A stretch of 64,000 bases of DNA from contig JAJZVW010000005.1 of the NCBI GenBank assembly GCA_021847015.1, positions 1 through 64,000 on the forward strand, read 5' to 3'. Below are positions 36,607-44,729 of this stretch, piece after piece; positions within the stretch are counted from its first letter, which is position 1, and each line of letters starts with the position of its first letter. This stretch comes from Pseudomonadota bacterium. GTDB lineage: Bacteria > Pseudomonadota > Alphaproteobacteria > Rhodospirillales > Magnetospirillaceae. The notes beneath the pieces were generated by a model. The model searched no databases, was not told where the DNA came from, and was given only the letters and a program-made list of their open reading frames with translations. The translations under genes and the position numbers were made by a program.

Positions 36607-38541
36607 ATGATGCGGCTCGGATTTTCGGTTCATCGCGGTCACATCGCGTTCACGCATGACCTGATCATGGCCGCGGCGTCCTTCCTCGCGGCGCTGTATC
36701 TGCGGACGGCCAGCGACTGGATTCCCGATTGGGACCTGTCGACGCTGGCCTTGGGCACCGCCACCTTCACGATCATTTCCGCCACCGTGTTCCTGTCGGG
36801 GGGGATGTACAAGGGCGTCTGGCGCTATGCCTCGGTGACCGATCTGCTGGCGCTGGCCAAAGCCGCCACCGCCACCGTCCTGATCTTCTACCTGGCGATA
36901 TTCCTGATAACGCGCCTGGCGGATATTCCCCGCTCGGTCCCCATCATCAATTGGTTCGTGCTGCTGGCCCTGCTGGGGGGGCCGCGTTTCCTGTACCGCG
37001 TGGTCAAGGACCGCCGCCGGGCGGCGCGACTGGCCGCCGACGGCAACGCGCGGGTGCCGGTGCTGCTGGTGGGGGCCGGGGACGAGGCGGATCTGTTCAT
37101 CCGCGCGATCCGTTCCCCCGATGCCGAATATCGGGTCGTCGGCCTGCTGTCGGAAACCGGAATCCGGGTGGGGCGGAACATTCACGGCGTCGACGTGCTG
37201 GGCTCCATCGGGGATCTGGACGATATCGTCGGGCAGCTTCGCCGGAAGGGGCTTTCGCCCCAGCGTCTGATCATCACCGATCACCGCATGGATGGCGCCG
37301 CCGTGCGGCGCCTGCTGGACGAGGCCGACCGGCTGGGCATGGCGCTGGCCCGCATTCCCCGCCTGACCGATCTCAAGGACGGCGTCGCCGACAAGGTGAC
37401 CATCCGTCCGATCGCGGTGGAAGACCTTCTCGGCCGCCCGCAGATGGTGCTCGACCGCGAGGCCATGGCGGAAATGATCCGCGGACGCCGCGTGTTGATC
37501 ACCGGGGCGGGAGGCTCGATCGGCTCGGAGCTGGTGCGTCAGGTGTGCGAATACGGCCCGGCGTCGGTCGTGCTGTTCGAATCGTGCGAATTCAATCTGT
37601 ACAGCATCGACCTGGAGATCGCCCGCGCCTATCCCGACCTGGCGCGCAGGCCGGTGCTGGGGGATGTGCGGGATGCCGGGCGGGTGGGGGGCGCCATGGC
37701 CGAGCACCGTCCCGAACTGGTGTTCCACGCCGCCGCGCTCAAGCACGTGCCGATGGTCGAGTACAATCCCGACGAGGGATTGCTGACCAACGCCGTGGGA
37801 ACGCGGATCGTCGCCGATGCCTGCCGCAGCAACGGCGTCCGGGTGATGGTGCAGATTTCCACCGACAAGGCGGTCAATCCCACCAATGTCATGGGGGCGT
37901 CGAAGCGGGTGGCCGAGATGTATGCCCAGGCGCTGGACATCGAAGGAGCCGGCGACGGCGGTACCCGCTTCGTCACCGTCCGGTTCGGCAACGTGCTGGG
38001 TTCGACCGGGTCGGTCGTTCCCCTGTTCCAGAAGCAGCTGGCGGCCGGCGGTCCCCTCACCGTCACCCATCCCGACATGACCCGCTATTTCATGACCGTG
38101 CGCGAAGCGGTCGAACTGGTGTTGCAGGCTTCGGCGCTGGGGCTGGACAACCCGGTCTACCGGGGCAAGATTTTCGTCCTCGACATGGGCGAACCGGTAC
38201 GGATCGTCCACCTCGCCCATCAGATGATCCGGCTCGCCGGGCTGCGCCCCGGGCGCGACATCGCCATCACCTACACCGGCCTGCGTCCCGGCGAGAAGCT
38301 GTTCGAGGAGATCCTTCACGGCGCCGAGCCGCCCTTGCCCACCGAATGCAAGGGCATCCTGGTGGCGGCGCCGCGCTCGGTCGATGCCGAGGAACTGGGG
38401 GTGGCGTTGTCCGATCTGGAGACGGGCTGCCGCGCCCATCGGGCCGAAGCGGCGCTCGCCATCCTCCGCCGGCTGGTGCCCGAATATCGCCCGGCCGTGG
38501 GGGCGGCCGTGCCGACGGGTGAGACCGCAGCGGTCGAATAA
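36607..38541 (+). CDS. Nucleoside-diphosphate-sugar 4,6-dehydratase, CapD/WbpM/FlaA1-like
   Basis: A 644-residue inner-membrane enzyme. The N-terminus has four transmembrane helices (about residues 12-115), then a CoA-binding-like domain, then a cytoplasmic SDR domain with TGAGGSIGSELVRQVCEYGP (about 297-316). The catalytic stretch STDKAVNPTNVMGASKR has Met in place of Tyr in YxxxK, as in WbpM/FlaA1 C6-dehydratases. Likely converts UDP-GlcNAc to a 4-keto-6-deoxy sugar for O-antigen. Start ATG 36607 or the next codon. Single gene. Confidence 0.93.
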   Translation: MMRLGFSVHRGHIAFTHDLIMAAASFLAALYLRTASDWIPDWDLSTLALGTATFTIISATVFLSGGMYKGVWRYASVTDLLALAKAATATVLIFYLAIFLITRLADIPRSVPIINWFVLLALLGGPRFLYRVVKDRRRAARLAADGNARVPVLLVGAGDEADLFIRAIRSPDAEYRVVGLLSETGIRVGRNIHGVDVLGSIGDLDDIVGQLRRKGLSPQRLIITDHRMDGAAVRRLLDEADRLGMALARIPRLTDLKDGVADKVTIRPIAVEDLLGRPQMVLDREAMAEMIRGRRVLITGAGGSIGSELVRQVCEYGPASVVLFESCEFNLYSIDLEIARAYPDLARRPVLGDVRDAGRVGGAMAEHRPELVFHAAALKHVPMVEYNPDEGLLTNAVGTRIVADACRSNGVRVMVQISTDKAVNPTNVMGASKRVAEMYAQALDIEGAGDGGTRFVTVRFGNVLGSTGSVVPLFQKQLAAGGPLTVTHPDMTRYFMTVREAVELVLQASALGLDNPVYRGKIFVLDMGEPVRIVHLAHQMIRLAGLRPGRDIAITYTGLRPGEKLFEEILHGAEPPLPTECKGILVAAPRSVDAEELGVALSDLETGCRAHRAEAALAILRRLVPEYRPAVGAAVPTGETAAVE

Positions 38542-38667
38542 GCCGGCTGGCCACCGCCCCATACTCCTGACAGTGGATATGCTTCCAGTGGCGCGCAAGC
38601 GTGTGGGGAGGTAAGATGGCTGCGGACTCCCCTGCTCCTTCGCAGGGACTAACAAGGGAGGACGGCC

Positions 38668-39135
38668 ATGATGCGCACCCTTGCTATTCCAGCACTCATT
38701 CTTGCCGGTATTCTTTCTTCCTCCTCGTCCGCTCTCGCGCAAGGCGCCGGCGGGCCGCCGGCGACGGCTCCGGGCATGACCCAGCCGGGGGGACCGGGGG
38801 CGATGGCCCCCCGCGGCTTCATCCCCGACCCGTCCACGCTGCCGGCTCTGAAGAAGAAGCTGGCCATCCGGCCCGAACAGGAACTCCAGTGGAAATCCTA
38901 TGTCAAGGCCGTGGAAAAGGCTTGGAGGCACCGGGAGACGGCGCCGCGCACGCAGGCGATGACCCCGCAGGAACGCCAGCAGGCGCGGGAGGGCCGCAGA
39001 GGGGAGCGCGTCGAAATCCATGCGGATTTGCAGCACGCGCGCGAGAGCCTGGACAAGGTGCTGATGCCGGAGCAGCGGACGGAGTTCGACCGCGAGGTGC
39101 CGCCGCTGCCCAATTCCGGCGGTCCGCCGCGCTGA
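38668..39135 (+). CDS. Small periplasmic Spy/CpxP-like (LTXXQ-type) protein
   Basis: A 155-residue exported protein. Signal peptide ends SSSALAQ. The mature part is Gly/Pro-rich, then alpha-helical and charged (LPALKKKLAIRPEQELQWKSYV, ...MPEQRTEFDREVPPLPN), like the Spy/CpxP family of periplasmic stress chaperones. GGAGGACGGCC precedes the ATG. Role inferred from fold pattern only. Confidence 0.75.
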   Translation: MMRTLAIPALILAGILSSSSSALAQGAGGPPATAPGMTQPGGPGAMAPRGFIPDPSTLPALKKKLAIRPEQELQWKSYVKAVEKAWRHRETAPRTQAMTPQERQQAREGRRGERVEIHADLQHARESLDKVLMPEQRTEFDREVPPLPNSGGPPR

Positions 39136-39148
39136 CTTCGGGTGTTTT

Positions 39149-39232
39149 CGCCCCTCGCCGGGTGCAGGCTCCGCCTGCTTGGGTGCCGCCTCAATGGCGG
39201 CTGAGCATGATCGGATCAATCCGATCATGCCT
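39149..39232. repeat. 85-bp three-hairpin intergenic repeat (copy 2)
   Basis: About 80 percent identical to 9082-9168 and in the same orientation and position, abutting the 3' end of a minus-strand gene. The last hairpin pairs GCATGATCGGAT (39205-39216) with ATCCGATCATGC (39219-39230). Confidence 0.7.
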
Positions 39233-40473
39233 CAGGCGGTCATGATCGCCTCGTAGAGGACGCGGGTCTGCTGCTGGATCACCGCGTCGCAGAAGTCGCG
39301 TTCGACGGAGCGGCGGGCGTCTTCGCCCATGCGGCGGCGGAGCGCACCGTCGGCCGCCAGGCGCGCGATGGCGTCGGCGAGCGCGGCGGCGTCCCGTGGC
39401 GGGACGAGGAATCCCGTCTTGCTCGGAACGACGATCTCGCGGCAGCCGGGGACGTCGGTGGCGATCATCGGGCGGCCGCAGGAGGCCGCCTCCAGCAGGC
39501 TTTTGGGCAGCCCTTCGCCGCGGTAGGAGGGCAGCAGCGCGATGTGGCCGCCGCGCCAGACGTCCGCGATATCCGAGCGGTGTCCCCACCATTCCAGCAG
39601 GTTTTCCCTCTCCCAGGCGCGGATGTCCGCTTCGGTCAGCGATCCCGGGCTGCGGGAATCGGGCTTGCCGACGAGAACGATGCGGACGGGCGCCCCTTGG
39701 GCGCGCAACAGCCGCGCCGCTTCGGCGACCTCCGCCACGCCCTTGTCGCGCAGGAAGCGGCCGACGAAGATCGCGGTCACGGTGCCTCCGGGCTCGGGCA
39801 TGCTGGGGAAACGGACGATATCCACGCCCGACCCGCGGATCAGGTGGCTGCGGTCGGGCGGCACCAGCTTCAGCCGATCGAACAGGTCGCGGTCGTCCGC
39901 GTTCTGGAACACCACATGGCTGCCCGGGCGGGACAGAAGAAGGCGCAGGACCGGCCGCAGGACCATGCGCAACAGCCGCGCCCGCGGCCGGTCGGAGGCG
40001 AAGGCGAAGCCCAGGCCGGTCAGGGTCGCCACGCTGCGGCGGGTGCCGGCGGCAAGGGCGGCGGCGGCACCGAACACGGCCGGCACCAGGGCGATGTGGT
40101 GGACGAGATCGGGCGCCTCGCGCCGGTAGAGGCGGATCAGGCGGATCAGGCGCGCCGCCTGCCGCAGCGGGCCGCCCGGCCGCCGCAGGGACGGGACATG
40201 GACCGGCCGGAATCCCTCCGCGCGAATGGCGTCGGCGTGCCGGTCGAGATTGGTCGCCACCACCACCTCCCAGCCGAGGTCGCGGGCCAGGCGCGCGGTG
40301 GGCAGCCGATGCGACGTGAAATACCAGTCCTCGGTGACGAGATAGAGCACCCGCGGACGGCGCGGCACGGACGTCCCGTGCTCATCCGACGCGCAAGCGA
40401 AGGGCCTCTCGGGCGCCTGCTCGGGGGAACATCCGACGCGGGGCTCCAGACAAGAACCGGTGGATGTGGGCAC
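39232..40473 (-). CDS. Glycosyltransferase family 4 protein (PglA/WbnH-like)
   Basis: A 413-residue GT-B enzyme. The N-terminal domain has LYLVTEDWYFTSHRLPTARL and LVHHIALVPAVFGAA. The GT4 domain has VGRFLRDKGVAEVAEAARLL, HIALLPSYRGEGLPKSLLEAASCGRP and VPGCREIVV. A GTG start at 40473 is preceded by GGGAGGAG and is better placed than any ATG. The ATG-initiated frame would extend into the repeat elements upstream. Likely transfers HexNAc or hexose during O-antigen assembly. Confidence 0.88.
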   Translation of the reverse strand: MPTSTGSCLEPRVGCSPEQAPERPFACASDEHGTSVPRRPRVLYLVTEDWYFTSHRLPTARLARDLGWEVVVATNLDRHADAIRAEGFRPVHVPSLRRPGGPLRQAARLIRLIRLYRREAPDLVHHIALVPAVFGAAAALAAGTRRSVATLTGLGFAFASDRPRARLLRMVLRPVLRLLLSRPGSHVVFQNADDRDLFDRLKLVPPDRSHLIRGSGVDIVRFPSMPEPGGTVTAIFVGRFLRDKGVAEVAEAARLLRAQGAPVRIVLVGKPDSRSPGSLTEADIRAWERENLLEWWGHRSDIADVWRGGHIALLPSYRGEGLPKSLLEAASCGRPMIATDVPGCREIVVPSKTGFLVPPRDAAALADAIARLAADGALRRRMGEDARRSVERDFCDAVIQQQTRVLYEAIMTA

Positions 40474-40591
40474 GGCGGTCTCCTCCCAAACGTCGCGGCC
40501 GCGGACCGAAGTTATAGGCACGCAGCCAGGCCTTTTGGTCAAGGGCCGTTCCTTCCTCCCGTTCCCGGCCGGGAACGGGAGCGGGCCTGTA

Positions 40592-40790
40592 TCCAGGGCT
40601 CCGAACTCAGATTTCGAATGGGTTAATGGTATCGTCACCTCCCTGTCATCCCGACGGAGCGACAGCGACGAGGGATCCTTCAGCCGCCGGCGGCTGCCGT
40701 TCGTGCCTGAACGATCCCTCTCTCCGCTCGGGATGACACCAGCGCTCAATGGGACATTAAGGATTTGGTTATCCGAGTTCGGAGCCCTGC
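40592..40790. mobile_element. About 197-bp MITE-like element with GGGCTCCGAACTC ends (copy 1)
   Basis: AGGGCTCCGAACTCAGAT (40595-40612) and ATCCGAGTTCGGAGCCCT (40771-40788) are inverted repeats matching at 17 of 18 positions. Inside lies a GTCATCCCGACGGAGCGACAGCGACG...CGCTCGGGATGACA palindromic core. A second full copy is at 63693-63894. No coding capacity; no clear flanking duplication at this copy. Confidence 0.8.
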
Positions 40791-40810
40791 CGGCCCGGCC
40801 GGTCATATTG

Positions 40811-40955
40811 CAGCGGTTCTCATTATGCGGCATCAGGGCATGTTGTCATCCCGAGGGAGCGGAGCGACTGAGGGATCTTTCACGCGAAAGTGCCGGAAAG
40901 ATCCCTCGCCGTCGGCTCGGGATGACAGCGAAAAATGCATAATGAGAACCGCCGG
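40811..40955. mobile_element. 145-bp palindromic MITE-like element (copy E)
   Basis: Ends CAGCGGTTCTCATTATGC and GCATAATGAGAACCGCCGG are inverted repeats. Flanked by TCATATTG (40803-40810) and TTATATTG (40956-40963), a 7 of 8 match. The core is GTCATCCCGAGGGAGCGGAG...GAGGGATC / GATCCCTCG...GCTCGGGATGAC. Together with copy 1 of the 197-bp element it fills the divergent promoter region between a GT4 and a flippase-like gene. Confidence 0.8.
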
Positions 40956-41032
40956 TTATATTGTCTTCTCGTCTTCGATCCTATAAGAGTAGCCCGGCGC
41001 AGGGGTAGGGCCCGGAATCCGCCGCAGTGACG

Positions 41033-41971
41033 ATGTCTTTGAAATTCCTTTTCAGACTCCTGATCAGTGTCGGAGTCCTGGCCGCCATCCTGGTGCGCGC
41101 CGACATGGGCGCGCTCGGGTCCTATCTCGGCAAGGTTTCCGGTTCCTATGTGCCGGGAATCCTGGGTTTGGGCATCGGCCAGGTGCTGCTGACGTCCATG
41201 CGCTGGCATCTGATGCTCCGCGCGGTGGGCGTCCGGCTTCCCCGCCGTGTGACGCTGGAAGCGAACGTGTTGAGCATTCTGGGCAATTCGCTCCTGGTCA
41301 ATGTGGTCGGCGGCATGATGGTGCGGGTCGGCATGCTGCGCGTCCACGGCGTTCCGTCCGGCAAGGTTGTGTCGACGAGCCTCCTTGAGCGCCTCCAGGT
41401 CGCCGCGGTTCTGCTGGTCATGACCATCGGCGGCGTTTTCTGGTTCCACGCGGACCTCAGGCTGGCGGTGTCCTCGGACGATTTCCGGCGCATCGCCGCG
41501 CTGGCGCTGGTCGCCGTGCCGTTGGCCGCCCTGGTCTTCTACGGCACCAACGAGGTCATCCGGCAGCAATTCCGCCGCGTGGCGGATTACCTGCGCAACG
41601 TCGTCCACGATCTGCGGGCGATGGTGCTGGATTATCGCAGTCTGGCGGGGGCGCTGGGCTACACCGTGGCCAGCCAGCTCTGCATCATCGGCATGGCCGT
41701 GCTGATCGGCCGCGCCATCGGCCTGCCCATGTCCCCGGTGGATCTGGCGATGGTGCTGCCGCTGGTGGCGCTGCTGTCCAGCCTGCCGGTCAGCCTGTCG
41801 GGCTTCGGCGTGCGGGAATTCAGCCTGGTGCTCATCCTGCCGATGTTCGGGGTGCCCGGCGAGGCGGCTTTGGCCTTGGGGCTGCTGATCGGCCTGTTCG
41901 CGCTGTCGAGCGCGCTGCTGTCGCAGCTTGCCGTGTCCCTGCTGCGCTCGGCGCGCGACGGTGCCGGATGA
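41033..41971 (+). CDS. Lysylphosphatidylglycerol-synthase-TM/AglD-like (UPF0104) membrane protein
   Basis: A 312-residue polytopic protein with about eight transmembrane helices. The family signature is visible in QVLLTSMRWHLMLRAVGV...ILGNSLLVNVVGGMMVRV and LPVSLSGFGVREFSLVL. These proteins are related to the flippase part of MprF and to AglD and are common in glycan loci. A GTG 6 bp upstream is also possible as start. Overlaps the next gene by ATGA. Confidence 0.85.
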   Translation: MSLKFLFRLLISVGVLAAILVRADMGALGSYLGKVSGSYVPGILGLGIGQVLLTSMRWHLMLRAVGVRLPRRVTLEANVLSILGNSLLVNVVGGMMVRVGMLRVHGVPSGKVVSTSLLERLQVAAVLLVMTIGGVFWFHADLRLAVSSDDFRRIAALALVAVPLAALVFYGTNEVIRQQFRRVADYLRNVVHDLRAMVLDYRSLAGALGYTVASQLCIIGMAVLIGRAIGLPMSPVDLAMVLPLVALLSSLPVSLSGFGVREFSLVLILPMFGVPGEAALALGLLIGLFALSSALLSQLAVSLLRSARDGAG

Positions 41972-43461
41972 CGAGGGAGCGGACGGAGGCCCGATCCGGG
42001 CGTTCCGCGATCGCCGTCACCCTTCTCGCCGTCGCGCTGGCATTCGGCCATCAGACCCAGTACCTGCTGCCGGTGACGAAGACGGGGCTCACCATCACTT
42101 TGGCCGATCCGCTGGTGGCGGCGCTGGTGGCCGGCATCGCCGTGGCGGAGTGGCGGGGAAAGGGGGGTCTGCCGCGCTGGCGGCTGGCGCTGTGGCCGTG
42201 GCTGGGCCTGCTGGCCGGAACGTTGGCGCTCGGCATGGCGGTGGCCTGGTGGCGCACCGGGCATGTCACGTCCTGGGCGCTGGGCAGCCGGTTCGCCGGC
42301 TTCTTCCTGCTGGCCGGCTATCTGGTGGCGGGCGGTTGGCTGGCCGCATGGCGCCCGAGGGGAGACACGCCCGCGTTCGCCGTGATGCTGGTGGCGGCGA
42401 CGGCGGCCATCGCCGGCTGGGCCCTGTTGGGAACGACGTTCGGCTGGGTCTCCCAGTACCGCCTGATGGGGCTGACCGGCAATCCCAACGCCTTCGCCTT
42501 CGAAATCGTGTGCGCGATGTCCCTGCTTGCCGGCCTTGCCGCCAAACCTTCCGCCACGGTCATCCGCTGGGGCGCTCCGGCGATGGGCGTGCTCATGCTG
42601 GGCCTGTGGTATTCGCTGTCCAGGGCGGGCCTGCTGGCGGCGGGCGTGGTCCTGGCGGGCGCGGTCATCCGCCTGGGGCCCGCGGCGCGGCGGGTGGTGG
42701 TCATGGGCGCCGCGCTGGCGGCCGGTATCGTCATCGCCGCGAATATCGCCCACCACCAGCCGCGGGTCGGGCGCGGGGATGGAGAGATGAGCCTGTCGGC
42801 CTCCGAAGCCGTTCTGGCGCATCCGGACGGGCAGGAGGCCGGATATTCCAACCGCGAGCGGATGCTGTCGGTCGAGGAGGCCTTCGCGACCTGGCGCGAG
42901 CATCCCCTGCTGGGCGCGGGCTTGGGCACCTTCGTCGAAAGCCACGCCGGTCTCTTGGGGCAGCCGCTGGTGATCCACAACAGCGCCCTTTGGGTGCTGG
43001 CGGAAATGGGCGTGGTGGGGTTCGCCGCCTTTTCGGGCTTCGCGGTGGCCTGCGTCCGGGTGTTGGCGCGGCGGGGCGGGCAGAACGATGCGTTGCGTGT
43101 GGCGGGATTGCTGACCCTGGCCGGTTTCGCGGTGATGGCGACATTCCACGATCTGGCCTTTCAGCGTCCTTTGTGGCTGATCCTGGGCATGGCGCTGGCG
43201 GAGGTGCCGGCGACCGCGAAGCCGCAATCAGGTTTGGGACGTTCCGGTCCTGGAGAGTTTCCATGCCGCGACCGACCGGGACGGTTGAGCTGGTGGGGGA
43301 TAGGGCGCATTGCCGGCAACATCAACTGTACGGGCCCAACGGTTCTCATTATGCGCTCTCGCTACCGTTGTCATCCCGACCGAGCGACGCGAGCGGAGGG
43401 ATCATTCACGCGAAAACGCCTGAAAGATCCTTCGGCTACGCTCGGGATGACAGCGAAATAA
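41968..43461 (+). CDS. O-antigen ligase/polymerase-like membrane protein with repeat-derived C-terminus
   Basis: A 497-codon frame. Residues 1-415 encode a polytopic membrane protein with about ten helices and a ligase-type periplasmic loop (TWREHPLLGAGLGTFVESHAGLL...IHNSALWVLAEMG). From codon 457 to the stop the reading frame lies inside the 145-bp repeat at 43336-43480, giving a basic tail RCHPDRATRAEGSFTRKRL and more. The original C-terminus was probably nearer residue 420-455. Coupled to the upstream flippase-like gene by an ATGA overlap. Confidence 0.82.
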   Translation: MTRERTEARSGRSAIAVTLLAVALAFGHQTQYLLPVTKTGLTITLADPLVAALVAGIAVAEWRGKGGLPRWRLALWPWLGLLAGTLALGMAVAWWRTGHVTSWALGSRFAGFFLLAGYLVAGGWLAAWRPRGDTPAFAVMLVAATAAIAGWALLGTTFGWVSQYRLMGLTGNPNAFAFEIVCAMSLLAGLAAKPSATVIRWGAPAMGVLMLGLWYSLSRAGLLAAGVVLAGAVIRLGPAARRVVVMGAALAAGIVIAANIAHHQPRVGRGDGEMSLSASEAVLAHPDGQEAGYSNRERMLSVEEAFATWREHPLLGAGLGTFVESHAGLLGQPLVIHNSALWVLAEMGVVGFAAFSGFAVACVRVLARRGGQNDALRVAGLLTLAGFAVMATFHDLAFQRPLWLILGMALAEVPATAKPQSGLGRSGPGEFPCRDRPGRLSWWGIGRIAGNINCTGPTVLIMRSRYRCHPDRATRAEGSFTRKRLKDPSATLGMTAK

Positions 43462-43480
43462 ACCATAATGAGAACCGCTG
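43336..43480. mobile_element. 145-bp palindromic MITE-like element with perfect 8-bp duplication (copy F)
   Basis: Flanked by GTACGGGC on both sides (43328-43335 and 43481-43488). Ends CCAACGGTTCTCATTATG and CATAATGAGAACCGCTG are inverted repeats. The core is GTCATCCCGACCGAGCGACG...GGAGGGATC / GATCCTTCG...CTCGGGATGAC. It overlaps the 3' end of the ligase-like gene. Confidence 0.85.
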
Positions 43481-43520
43481 GTACGGGCTCCATTACTTTG
43501 ACGCGGGGAAATCGTAACGT

Positions 43521-44729
43521 TCAGCCGCTCTTCCCTACGCTGGAATGAAATTCTGCCGCGAAGCTTCTGGCAAAAGTGACTTCAGAACAATTATCATAAA
43601 TCCATTGCCAGGACGAAGCGCACAGAGTCTTGTATTCATCTTCTGGCGTCTCGGCGACGTTGACCATCACCTCAGCGATTTCGTTGGGCTCCTTGCTGTT
43701 CCAGATTGGGGGAAGCTTCTCGTAGAAACCGGCGGGCGAAGGCGCGCGGTCCATGTAGTAGCTTGCGCACGGCGTTCCGCTGGCAAGCGGTTCAAGCGCT
43801 GCGTAAGTGAGTACCGGCGTGCCGAACTGACCCAGGCACAGGGTTGCGCCGGAGTACAATGTGGCCAGTTGTTCGCGAGGCATCTCTCCCTGCCAAACAA
43901 CATGATCCATTAGCCCAAGGCTCTCCGCCATCGCTTGGCTCGCGGCCACGTCCGGACCTTTGGCGACGAGGATAAGCTTATCTCGGCCATGGCCGGACAA
44001 TCTAAGGTAATGAGCAAAAGCCTCCAAAACCTTGTTGTTCCCTTTGTTGTCCGAATCGTGAGCCCGGACCCCTTCCCAGTAATGCCGTACAGAACTGAAG
44101 AACAGATTCTCAGCCTGATGCTGTTGTCTCAACGACTGCCGAGCCGCTTTTTTTGCGTGCCAAACCTGCTCGAAAGGTTGTGTCGCGATCAAGTGGGGCA
44201 GAAAAAACCGGGGGATTCGTGGGCAGACATCGTTCAGCGCTGCCTCCTGGTAGGGAGCTGCGATGACCGCATCGGCCCGGCAAATCGCCGCTCTTGCTTT
44301 TGGGCGCGCTAATGCGCAATAGAGAAAATCTTTCCAGCTCTTTGGCTTGAAGAAGTCCGCTCCTGCTGGAGGATGCGGAAAAAAACACAACTGATCCAGA
44401 TCGGAGCCGTAGCACCAATACTTGTATCGAAGGCCCGCCTTATCCAGAAGGTAGGATAGATGGCCGGTGGCGAAACACGCTTCGATTCCATACTTATCTT
44501 TCAACCTTCGGAGTCCGGATATGACATCCGCCTTTTTATGGAACCGGCACTCTTCCGACAAATCCCACGGATGGCTGCGGCCGCCGTAATGGAAACCCGT
44601 AGAATTATGCCCCGCGGCGCCCGTAGCCAAGGAGACGTAGAACGTCGGTATGCCAAGCCGGTTTAACGTTTCAGCATAGCGAAAAGGTAGGCCACCAACT
44701 TCGAAAGAGCAAAATATGAGAGCGCTCAT
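43521..44729 (-). CDS. Glycosyltransferase, GT4/GT-B-like
   Basis: A 402-residue protein, last gene of the nine-gene minus-strand operon. N-terminus MSALIFCSFEVGGLPFRYAETLNRLGIPT. C-terminal Rossmann part with KLILVAKGPDVAASQAMAESLGL and LATLYSGATLCLGQFGTPVLTYAALEPLASGTP resembles GT4 donor-binding domains, with the usual EX7E only partly kept. Lower GC than the surrounding chromosome. Overlaps the flippase gene by ATGA. Probably adds a sugar to the glycan made by the operon. Confidence 0.72.
   Translation of the reverse strand: MSALIFCSFEVGGLPFRYAETLNRLGIPTFYVSLATGAAGHNSTGFHYGGRSHPWDLSEECRFHKKADVISGLRRLKDKYGIEACFATGHLSYLLDKAGLRYKYWCYGSDLDQLCFFPHPPAGADFFKPKSWKDFLYCALARPKARAAICRADAVIAAPYQEAALNDVCPRIPRFFLPHLIATQPFEQVWHAKKAARQSLRQQHQAENLFFSSVRHYWEGVRAHDSDNKGNNKVLEAFAHYLRLSGHGRDKLILVAKGPDVAASQAMAESLGLMDHVVWQGEMPREQLATLYSGATLCLGQFGTPVLTYAALEPLASGTPCASYYMDRAPSPAGFYEKLPPIWNSKEPNEIAEVMVNVAETPEDEYKTLCASSWQWIYDNCSEVTFARSFAAEFHSSVGKSG

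Noticed and set aside
36577-39228. 883-codon minus-strand frame opposite the CapD-like gene
   Set aside because: Antisense to a certain dehydratase gene, with no motif of its own.
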